Assembly (NCBI GenBank): GCA_964423225.1
Contig: CAYREE010000014.1
Coordinates: 1 to 25,943, forward strand
Direction of reading: 5' to 3'
DNA length: 25,943 nt
DNA from: CAYREE01 sp964423225
GTDB taxonomy: Archaea; Altiarchaeota; Altiarchaeia; IMC4; SCGC-AAA252-I15
The notes below the pieces were generated by a model. The model did no database searches. It saw only the letters and a program-made list of their open reading frames with translations, and had not been told where the DNA came from. This document shows, one piece after another, positions 14,843 through 21,945 of the stretch (positions are counted from its first letter, which is position 1; every line of letters starts with the position of its first letter). A program made the translations under genes and the position numbers.

Positions 14843-15310
14843 ATGACAGACCTATCAGATCCAAAACAGGTTGTATTAGTCACAGCAAGACATGACGGAA
14901 AAGACAACATGATCGCGATAGCATGGCATAGTCAAGCATCCTTCCACCCATTATTACACACAATTTTCATCGCATTCAACCGGTTCTCACATGACATGAT
15001 ATCAAACAGCAAGGTTTTTACGATAAACTATATGTCAATCGATGATGAAGACGCTGTCATGCTCTCAGGTACAAGCAGCGGACAAATGATAGACAAGTTC
15101 AAGGAGACAGGCCTAGTCAAAGAAGAATGTGATAAGATAGACTGTTGTCGCATACAAGATGCTCTAGCATACATGGAATGCGAGGTAGTCGATCAGGTGA
15201 AGGTTGGAGATCACACAATGTTTGTTGGAAAAGTAGTGAAACAAAAATCCAAGAAAGACGGGAGACGCATACTACAAATCCAGGGAAAGTTCACAACAAC
15301 AAACCAATAA
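14843..15310 (+). CDS. Flavin reductase-like, FMN-binding split-barrel protein
   Basis: This is a 155-residue protein with the split-barrel pattern: QVVLVTARHDGKDNMIAIAWHSQASFHPLLHTIFIA, then SNSKVFTINYMS, then MIDKFKETGL and AYMECEVVDQVKVGDHTMFVGKVV. Members bind FMN and reduce flavin or other substrates with NAD(P)H, or serve as flavoprotein partners. An adjacent Cys pair (DCCRI, about residue 100) could be redox active. The start has no ribosome-binding site and follows an AT-rich promoter, consistent with a leaderless transcript. The divergent HxlR gene probably regulates it. Substrate unknown. Confidence 0.85.
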   Translation: MTDLSDPKQVVLVTARHDGKDNMIAIAWHSQASFHPLLHTIFIAFNRFSHDMISNSKVFTINYMSIDDEDAVMLSGTSSGQMIDKFKETGLVKEECDKIDCCRIQDALAYMECEVVDQVKVGDHTMFVGKVVKQKSKKDGRRILQIQGKFTTTNQ

Positions 15311-15400
15311 CTTTAATGTTAATAACCATATAATCCTGAGCATTCAATACTATTCTATTGTATCAACGGTATGTCGAAAATACCCAGAATTAATATTAGA

Positions 15401-15420
15401 TGGATTTTTTACTTAATCCA
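15401..15420. repeat. Inverted repeat TGGATT-N8-AATCCA before the large surface-protein gene
   Basis: The arms are 15401-15406 and 15415-15420. It lies immediately upstream of a weak TATA-like AAGTATTTAA (15424-15432) and 29 nt before the GTG start at 15449. It could be an operator or a remnant terminator of the flavin-reductase gene. Confidence 0.35.
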
Positions 15421-15448
15421 ATAAAGTATTTAACCTGGGGGAATTCAG

Positions 15449-17419
15449 GTGAAAACGAAGATAAAGATACTCATCATACTCTTATTGTATACAGGTACAG
15501 CGACGAGTTGGGGCCCTATAGTATATGATAATGCAGCTGAACGAATCTGCGATCGCTACGACTGCGCCTGTAAAGACCCTGTGAAAAATGCTGTGATGAT
15601 CCCTGAAAACACATTTCGAGACAGTCCAAGCCATCACTGCTATAACATCACTCCAAAATACGATCAATACATAGTAGACGAATGGAAGACACCAGTATCC
15701 AATGATTGTCCCGCAGGGGAAAGGATGGATATCTGGTTAAGCGAGGCAAAAGAACAATATGGCTGCAATATGTGGAGAAGCATCGGCATAGCCCTACACT
15801 ATTACTTGGATTCGAAAGAGTTCTGGAATACAGTCATTTTAACCAACAAAAGCTGCGTCAGAGACTATGATACTTCAATAGATGAATACATCAAATATGG
15901 GGGCCAAGAATGGGAGACCTGCAACTGTGGTATCTGCACGACAAGAGAAGACTATGAAGGATTATTGCAGGAATTCATCGAGAAAATCAAGGATATTATA
16001 CAAGCAAGACACTATGATGAGCCAAGAGTCCTAGTATTGGCAAATTCTATAGATGAAGAAAACGCTAAAAGTATCGAAACATACCTTCGACTAAATAACA
16101 TCCAAGTAGATTGGACAAATGCACAGGGATTCAGAAAGAAAAAGATTGATGAGCTAATAGTCATACTCGGAGGACATAATTCACCAGAAGGAATCGGGCC
16201 TATAGTAGGATCCATACTAACAGAAGAGGAGGCAGCAAGCATAATAAACAATAGGATAAGTGGGAAAACGTTTTCAAAACTAAATGTCTGGGCATCCAAC
16301 CAAAAGATAATAATCTATTCAGGATATGATATGAACCAGACAAGACAGACAGTACTTGAAAACCTAGAAGAAATCAAACACGAAGCAGAGACTATGACCA
16401 TAACAAAAACTCCAGAGTGTACAAAGCCTTCAGACTGCGGTACAGAATACTATGGGATACCTGTCTGCAGTATGGGAGTATCAACAAGGATGCTGTATAA
16501 ACCAGTATGTAAGAACAGGAAATGCACTATAAAAGTAGTTAAAGCCAGTACCGAACGATGCGCATATAATGAACTATGCATAACCGGGCTAGGATGCACC
16601 AGGAAAAAGAGTCTAACGCAAAGAGAAGCAGTATACAGGCCTAATTACACGATTAAGATCTCTCCTCAATCAATGGTAAGGTTCACAAACTCTAATGCAA
16701 GTGCAGACATCATAATCGGAAATTATGGAGAATTCAGGACACTCGAATGTCAGCAGTCTACGACAGGCGAGTCATGGGACGATACAATTGACATATCGAT
16801 AAATACGACTGGAAAATATAATGTGAGTGTTACAGGCTGGCCTAGTCCAAAGACCGTGACATATAATTATCAGATAAGATGCGGGAATATAACCAGTAAC
16901 TTTAGGAACATCACATTTGAGACGACTACGGGTTTCACAGTTACCTGGGTGGCAAGACCAATGCAGTTTGTAGTGGAAGTCGAACCCCAGTCGATCCTAA
17001 TGGACTCCTGTAATGACTTGAAATTCGTGAACATAACCGTAAAAAACCTGGGGGTTAAAAACATTACATGTAACTATTCCACGGATTACTTCTCGGAAAC
17101 AGGGATCACCATATTGAATCCGGGAAACACGGTAAACTGGACTGATACATATAAATATTCCCAGGTGACTCTAGTGAATGTAACGAACTATAGTACCTAC
17201 TTCAACGTGAATTTCACAAGTTCCCAATGGCTAAACTGGACGAATATTACAAACAGCATAACCTGGGATGTCCCCCACTGGGCGAATAAATCCGTGGGCG
17301 TATATACTGGAGACTGCAGTATAACAGAATACCCGATAAAGGTCACATGCAGGGATTCAGATAACCTAATAGGATCCAAATACGGGACAATCTACCTGAA
17401 ATACAGGGATTACACATAG
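15449..17419 (+). CDS. Large exported surface protein: phospholipase C-like, S-layer-like, 8-Cys and N-glycan-rich domains
   Basis: This is a 656-residue protein with a GTG start, preceded by GGGGG 9 nt or so upstream. After a signal peptide (7-20) the mature chain would begin W21-G. Residues 21-165 resemble the zinc-dependent phospholipase C/S1-P1 fold: an N-terminal Trp, SHHC (62-64), ERMDIW and GIALHYYLDSKEFWNTV, though the usual late His (P-x-H) is missing. Residues 190-310 (RVLVLAN...VILGGHNSPEGIGPIV...NVWASNQKIIIYSGYD) resemble a domain of archaeal S-layer-type proteins. An 8-cysteine module has Cys324, 330, 340, 354, 359, 371, 377 and 383. Residues 399-656 look like beta-sandwich repeats with sixteen N-x-S/T sequons. 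No C-terminal anchor is seen. Enzyme activity is doubtful; a structural or binding role at the cell surface is more likely. Confidence 0.75.
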   Translation: MKTKIKILIILLLYTGTATSWGPIVYDNAAERICDRYDCACKDPVKNAVMIPENTFRDSPSHHCYNITPKYDQYIVDEWKTPVSNDCPAGERMDIWLSEAKEQYGCNMWRSIGIALHYYLDSKEFWNTVILTNKSCVRDYDTSIDEYIKYGGQEWETCNCGICTTREDYEGLLQEFIEKIKDIIQARHYDEPRVLVLANSIDEENAKSIETYLRLNNIQVDWTNAQGFRKKKIDELIVILGGHNSPEGIGPIVGSILTEEEAASIINNRISGKTFSKLNVWASNQKIIIYSGYDMNQTRQTVLENLEEIKHEAETMTITKTPECTKPSDCGTEYYGIPVCSMGVSTRMLYKPVCKNRKCTIKVVKASTERCAYNELCITGLGCTRKKSLTQREAVYRPNYTIKISPQSMVRFTNSNASADIIIGNYGEFRTLECQQSTTGESWDDTIDISINTTGKYNVSVTGWPSPKTVTYNYQIRCGNITSNFRNITFETTTGFTVTWVARPMQFVVEVEPQSILMDSCNDLKFVNITVKNLGVKNITCNYSTDYFSETGITILNPGNTVNWTDTYKYSQVTLVNVTNYSTYFNVNFTSSQWLNWTNITNSITWDVPHWANKSVGVYTGDCSITEYPIKVTCRDSDNLIGSKYGTIYLKYRDYT

Positions 17420-17430
17420 AAGGCTTAAAT

Positions 17431-17438
17431 TTTTATAT
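17431..17438 (+). promoter_or_regulatory. TATA box of hisG
   Basis: TTTTATAT is centred 27 nt upstream of the hisG ATG at 17462 with no ribosome-binding site between, which suggests a leaderless transcript. Confidence 0.6.
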
Positions 17439-17461
17439 CTAACTCTACTAAAAACTATACC

Positions 17462-18340
17462 ATGACTTCAAAAAAACTTAGGCTGGGACTACCAAAAGGA
17501 AGCCTTGAGGCCTCGACATTCAAGATGTTTGAAAAGGCAGGATTCAAGATAAAAAAGACGGGTAGAAGCTATTTTCCTGCAATTGATGATGAAGAGATCG
17601 AGCCAGTATTGATGAGGGCTCAGGAGATCGCAAGATATGTGGAAGACGACATCCTTGATGCTGGTATCACAGGTAAGGATTGGGTGATGGAAAACAATGC
17701 TAAAGTAGTTGAGATCGCCGACCTTGTTTACAGTAAACAAGCGATGCGTCCAGTAAAATGGGTTCTTGCAGTTCCAAAAGATTCGAAGATAAAAGGGCCT
17801 AAAGACCTCCAGGGTAAGAGGATTTCCACTGAAGTTGTCGGTATCACTAAAAGATACTTGAAAAAACATGGAGTGACTGCAGATGTTGAATTCAGTTGGG
17901 GTGCAACCGAAGCAAAACCACCGATACTTGCAGATGCAATAGTCGAGGTAACTGAGACAGGAAGCTCTTTGAAGGCGAACAACCTAAGGATAGTTGACGT
18001 CATAATGGAGTCCACTACAAAATTCATTGTGAACAAGAAGTCATGGAAAGACAAGTGGAAGAATAATAAGTGCCAGGAGATGGTAATGCTCTTGAAAGGT
18101 GCATTACTTGCAGAGGAAAAAGTCGGTTTGAAGATGAATGTGAAACGTGATGACCTCGAAGCACTACTTAACATTCTCCCAGCATTGAAGAATCCGACGA
18201 TAAGCCCATTATCAGACGGGGACTGGATTGCATTGGATACTATTGTTGATGAAAGACTTGTCAGAGAGATTATTCCAGTACTTAAAAAGAATGGGGCATC
18301 AGGGATAATAGAATACCCATTGAATAAGATAATCCCATAA
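17462..18340 (+). CDS. hisG: ATP phosphoribosyltransferase, long form
   Basis: This enzyme joins ATP and PRPP to give phosphoribosyl-ATP, the first and feedback-controlled step of histidine synthesis. The 292 residues include the catalytic lobes (LRLGLPKGSLEAST at the N-terminus, DAGITGKDWV, GKRISTEVVGITKRYL) and the PRPP-binding segment ADAIVEVTETGSSLKANNL. The C-terminal third (VGLKMNVKRDDLEALLNILPALKNPTISPL...) is the ACT-like regulatory domain of the long form, which binds histidine, so no HisZ partner is needed. The next gene follows after 6 bp and is probably co-transcribed. hisF is 6 kb away on the other strand and no other his gene is in the window, so the pathway is dispersed here. 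Confidence 0.95.
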   Translation: MTSKKLRLGLPKGSLEASTFKMFEKAGFKIKKTGRSYFPAIDDEEIEPVLMRAQEIARYVEDDILDAGITGKDWVMENNAKVVEIADLVYSKQAMRPVKWVLAVPKDSKIKGPKDLQGKRISTEVVGITKRYLKKHGVTADVEFSWGATEAKPPILADAIVEVTETGSSLKANNLRIVDVIMESTTKFIVNKKSWKDKWKNNKCQEMVMLLKGALLAEEKVGLKMNVKRDDLEALLNILPALKNPTISPLSDGDWIALDTIVDERLVREIIPVLKKNGASGIIEYPLNKIIP

Positions 18341-18346
18341 GATAAA

Positions 18347-19309
18347 TTGAAACTGCTCGTGGAATTTTCAGGAGAACATGCAACCCTGCCTAAAGCAGAA
18401 TTGATCTCAGTCCTAACAGGCGAGATGGTAGACTATACCATACTCAATGAATATGATGGTGGTAGGACAATATTCCTAGACGTTTCAACAAAAGAATCTG
18501 GATTCTTGAACCGGCTCTCATTCACAAAAGACGTTTCAGAGATAATAGACGTCTCAAAAAGCCCAGACGATTTCTCAGAAAGTCTCTATGAGAGAGTCAA
18601 AGACTACGACACTTTCAGGGCGAGATGCGAATCCAAGATGTTAGAGAATACTCTAGGAAAAATATTACATGATAAAGGGATGACGGTAAACCTCAGAAAT
18701 CCCGACATACAAGTAACATGCAAGAAAATATCAAATGATTATTATGCAGGAATATACATAAGCCGCGAGAGAAAATACAGTTTCAGAAGACCACAACACA
18801 GACCATTCTTCCATCCTACAAGCATGCATCCAAAACTTGCCAGAGCCCTAGTCAATCTAGCTGAAGTTAATGGTAAATCAACAATACTCGACCCATTCTG
18901 TGGTACGGGCGGAATACTCATTGAGGCTGGACTGATGGGTATGAATATTATTGGCAGGGATATTGACAAGAAGATGGTTGCTGGATGCAAAACAAATCTG
19001 GGACACTATGGATTAATAGGCGACTTAGAGGTTTCGGACATACATGACCTAACAGAGATTAGAGCTGATGCCATCATCACAGACCCACCTTATGGAAGAT
19101 CCTCATATAAGAGCACTAATAGCGTGGAAGGTCTTTATAAGGCAGTGATAGAAAAATCAAGGCAGATATTATTACATGGTAACCGACTAGTACTGACACT
19201 ACCAAGCGGTTATAAACCCGATTTTATTGGATTCAGGAGTCTGGACTCGTTTGACATCAGAGTCCATAAGAGTTTGACACGGAGGATACACGTTTTAGAG
19301 GCTATTTGA
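18347..19309 (+). CDS. tRNA (guanine10-N2)-methyltransferase, Trm-G10/Trm11 family
   Basis: This is a 320-residue protein with a TTG start, 6 bp after hisG. The N-terminal part (about 1-145) corresponds to the THUMP-containing RNA-binding region. The hallmark RPFFHPTSMHPKLARALVNLA follows (152-172), then the SAM-binding motif DPFCGTGG (182-189), the acidic GRDID (203-207), and the catalytic motif DPPYG (246-250). This order matches archaeal Trm-G10 enzymes, which make m2G10 or m2,2G10 in tRNA. Eukaryotic Trm11 is the relative. Its stop codon overlaps by 8 bp with that of the convergent gene ending at 19302. The link to hisG is presumably only shared transcription. Confidence 0.88.
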   Translation: MKLLVEFSGEHATLPKAELISVLTGEMVDYTILNEYDGGRTIFLDVSTKESGFLNRLSFTKDVSEIIDVSKSPDDFSESLYERVKDYDTFRARCESKMLENTLGKILHDKGMTVNLRNPDIQVTCKKISNDYYAGIYISRERKYSFRRPQHRPFFHPTSMHPKLARALVNLAEVNGKSTILDPFCGTGGILIEAGLMGMNIIGRDIDKKMVAGCKTNLGHYGLIGDLEVSDIHDLTEIRADAIITDPPYGRSSYKSTNSVEGLYKAVIEKSRQILLHGNRLVLTLPSGYKPDFIGFRSLDSFDIRVHKSLTRRIHVLEAI

Positions 19310-20768
19310 TCAGCTTGAAATCTCCAGCCATCCCCTTAGATGCTTGTGTGCTCTTTTTAATAGGGACTTTCACAACACTATCCTTCTTCGGTTCTGTGTC
19401 AGATCGGGTAGCCCTTGATTTGTCAGTTCCTTTAAACTTAGGTGTGACAAGCAATTCATATTTTGTGAACCGTGATGTATCAGAATCCACATATCTGGCA
19501 CGATAATATGGAAGGAATAATATCCCCTCTCTCTCGACCTTCCCATCCATGACCTTCCCTATCAGTGCTGCAATATCTTTTGAACTGTAGATAAGAGAAT
19601 CAATATCGGATCCATGCATAATACCGCGTTCAACATCAAGATGCTTCCAAATATCGTATAAACCCCCCTCTGTATGAGGCATGTTTATCTGAGCCTCAAC
19701 CTTTTTAGGTAATGACTTTTCCTCGGTTATCTTAGAAGAGCTCTCACTCTCCTCACCCATACTAGATATGCCGGTTGTAATCTCATCCACCGCCAGGTTA
19801 ATAGTCTCTAAAAGCCCGTCCAATGCCTGTGTTGCCATATCAGTCACTGATGTAGCCCCCTTCTTACCCTCATAAATATTAATAATCTTCTTGTTTTGCA
19901 GTACAGATAGTTCTACTCCCTCAAGATCTTCCAAGGGTAGATCCCCATGTTCTAATAGAGTCATAAGATATGATTTCGCATCCTCTGGAAGATGTATTAT
20001 CTTGGCGAGAATATCCGATTTGTTAAAGCTTAATTGAACAGAATTCTTCTTGCGTTTTTGAAGGATATAATAAAGGTCGAGATTATGGAGATTAACAAAC
20101 ATATACTCTCGCTTTTCAATCATACTGATCTCCTTTGTATCAGTGTGAACATATTTCGTCATCTTAACCTTGAATACAGCCACCGGAGCATATCTTAACA
20201 CGACGTTTGCAGCAGCATCTTTTTCTTTTTTCTTGCCAAACAAACCCTTTTTCCCAGTCTTGGATTTAAAAAAGTCCATTGCCTCACGTTCACTCCTTGA
20301 AGGCTTGAATGCTTGTTCGACACTCTGGAAATAATGTTCTCCCAGTCCAAAACGATCTAGGATCTCCATAAATTCTTCGTCAGATGAGAAACCATGTTTT
20401 TGAACGCTCTCAATGAATTGGTATTTACTTATCAGACTAATTGGCTTATCCCTCGCATATTCTTCTGCATCGCGTGTAAAAGATGATATTGTGATAAAAG
20501 CGGATCTTACTGCTTGATTATTCACCATTGAATCATACAAGTCTTCTATATCACTGATGGAAATCGACTGGGCTTTAGGAGATGCTCGGATCAGAGAGGT
20601 TATCCGTCCCCCAGCAGGATTAGTAGTCTTTGTGATGAATTCTAATGTGCCGTCACCCAGCTTGTCTGTAGACTCGATGATAAAACCAAGCTTTATTACG
20701 AATGAACGCATCACGTTCTCGAACTCATAGGTATCACCAATAAAATCCGCCAATTTATACACCTTCAT
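19302..20768 (-). CDS. Degenerate restriction-endonuclease-like protein, paralogue A
   Basis: This is a 488-residue protein. Residues 15-120 resemble the Mrr-type nuclease fold: YEFENVMRSFVIKLGFI, then GDGTLEF (Asp39), GGRITSLIRAS, then AFITISSFTRDAEEYARDKPISLI. The normal catalytic (E/Q)-x-K triad is replaced by L-I-R, so cleavage is doubtful. Next come a Lys-rich linker GKKGLFGKKKEK (172-183), an RYAPVAVFKVKM motif (192-203), a winged-helix-like segment (about 255-300), a Ser/Glu linker and a C-terminal domain with ILFLPYYRARYV and ELLVTPKFKG (416-447). The C-terminal tail is Lys/Ser-rich. The upstream gene has the same architecture, and the two overlap by 14 bp. I do not know a named family for the whole arrangement. 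Confidence 0.75.
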   Translation of the reverse strand: MKVYKLADFIGDTYEFENVMRSFVIKLGFIIESTDKLGDGTLEFITKTTNPAGGRITSLIRASPKAQSISISDIEDLYDSMVNNQAVRSAFITISSFTRDAEEYARDKPISLISKYQFIESVQKHGFSSDEEFMEILDRFGLGEHYFQSVEQAFKPSRSEREAMDFFKSKTGKKGLFGKKKEKDAAANVVLRYAPVAVFKVKMTKYVHTDTKEISMIEKREYMFVNLHNLDLYYILQKRKKNSVQLSFNKSDILAKIIHLPEDAKSYLMTLLEHGDLPLEDLEGVELSVLQNKKIINIYEGKKGATSVTDMATQALDGLLETINLAVDEITTGISSMGEESESSSKITEEKSLPKKVEAQINMPHTEGGLYDIWKHLDVERGIMHGSDIDSLIYSSKDIAALIGKVMDGKVEREGILFLPYYRARYVDSDTSRFTKYELLVTPKFKGTDKSRATRSDTEPKKDSVVKVPIKKSTQASKGMAGDFKLIK

Positions 20769-21876
20769 TAAATAGGGGGGTTAACAATTCTTCATATGTA
20801 TTGCCGGTCTTGTCACCGATTATTTCACATGTAAAATAAGGCATATAGATAACCTTGTTAAATTTTACTTTCACATCGAACAAGACTTCGATATGTTGGA
20901 TTATACTAGATGGATTATATACTATTTCATCAGCCTCAAAATCACTGTCGATACTGGAAACAGTTTTCAAATAATCTTCTAGATTATATTTCTTGTCACC
21001 ATACCTTAATATCCTTGTGTTTAAAAGTAATTTCCTCCCATCAGAACTTATATCAATAAGACCCATGTTCCGTAATAATACTATGTAATCAACGTTAGAA
21101 GCCTCGCTTAGTCCATGAGACTCGATTAATTGTGGATATGAGACTTCGCCTGTATCTATTATTTCCGATAGGATACTCACAGATTCTAAGGGCAAGTCTA
21201 ATATTCGACGGAAAATATTGGAATATTTCACGCTTGGAGAACTCCCCAATAATCCTCTATGAATAAAATACAAGACACATTTTGAAAGATTGATATAGAT
21301 TAAGGATTTTTCATCATCGCCATGATATAGTTCAAAACAACCTAGTGGTGCATACCTGCCATCTACTCTTCGAACAGTTTCCTCAACACCAAACAATCCA
21401 AATAATGGTTTTTTCAGACCACGTTCAAACAAGGATCTCGCATCTTTTAGACTAATCGATGACTCGAATGCCTCTTCATAGATGATTTTATCAGGATTCA
21501 AATCCATATCATGCATTTCCTGAGTATTATCCAATGTCTCGATTAGCTCTATTGAGTTTTCCACTGATAATTCCCTGGCTTTTTTAGTAAAACCTGATAA
21601 AGATATAAAAATACCTGAAGATCCGTCAGAATCGCTTAGATCGGTTGTAAAAGATCTTATTTCTTTCACACCAACACTCTTTTCACGTCGTATAACTCGA
21701 AAAACCGTATCGCAACCAGTTTCTTGACCACTCTTTGAAGCCTCTATCGTGATAATACCTGTATCAGCAATCGCAGTAGAGAGAATATGATACCCAGTAT
21801 CCTGGATATAGGTTAAAACCATCTCTTTGAACTCATCAAAAGGATTTTTAAGATAATCAGGGGATTTATCATCCAT
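20755..21876 (-). CDS. Degenerate restriction-endonuclease-like protein, paralogue B
   Basis: This 373-residue paralogue of the downstream gene has the same order of parts. An N-terminal Mrr-like fold (13-115) has FKEMVLTYIQDTGY, ADTGIITIEAS, VFRVIRREKSVG and GIFISLSGFTKKARELSVENSIELI. The motif KKPLFGLFG...GRYAPLGCFEL follows (155-182). A winged-helix-like segment (about 225-290) reads VSILSEIIDTGEVSYPQLIESHG. The C-terminal domain has VIYMPYFTCEIIG and YEELLTPLF and ends at once, lacking the long tail of its partner. The catalytic (E/Q)-x-K is again absent (V-I-R). The two genes form an operon with a 14-bp overlap, suggesting a heterodimer. It is divergent from ilvB. Confidence 0.75.
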   Translation of the reverse strand: MDDKSPDYLKNPFDEFKEMVLTYIQDTGYHILSTAIADTGIITIEASKSGQETGCDTVFRVIRREKSVGVKEIRSFTTDLSDSDGSSGIFISLSGFTKKARELSVENSIELIETLDNTQEMHDMDLNPDKIIYEEAFESSISLKDARSLFERGLKKPLFGLFGVEETVRRVDGRYAPLGCFELYHGDDEKSLIYINLSKCVLYFIHRGLLGSSPSVKYSNIFRRILDLPLESVSILSEIIDTGEVSYPQLIESHGLSEASNVDYIVLLRNMGLIDISSDGRKLLLNTRILRYGDKKYNLEDYLKTVSSIDSDFEADEIVYNPSSIIQHIEVLFDVKVKFNKVIYMPYFTCEIIGDKTGNTYEELLTPLFNEGV

Positions 21877-21918
21877 AACTACCAGCCAATGTTTTTTTAT
21901 TATTACCCTACGTATTAC

Positions 21919-21923
21919 TATAA
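21919..21923 (+). promoter_or_regulatory. TATA-like element of the ilvB-like gene
   Basis: TATAA lies about 25 nt before the ATG at 21946, which has no ribosome-binding site. This position supports the shorter start over the frame opening at 21889 and a leaderless transcript. Confidence 0.45.
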
Positions 21924-21945
21924 CTATTTTCGTAAAACACTAAAA

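Noticed and set aside
21889..21945. 19-residue Tyr-rich extension of the ilvB-like protein
   Set aside because: It precedes the conserved family start, would include the TATA element, and has no support as coding sequence.
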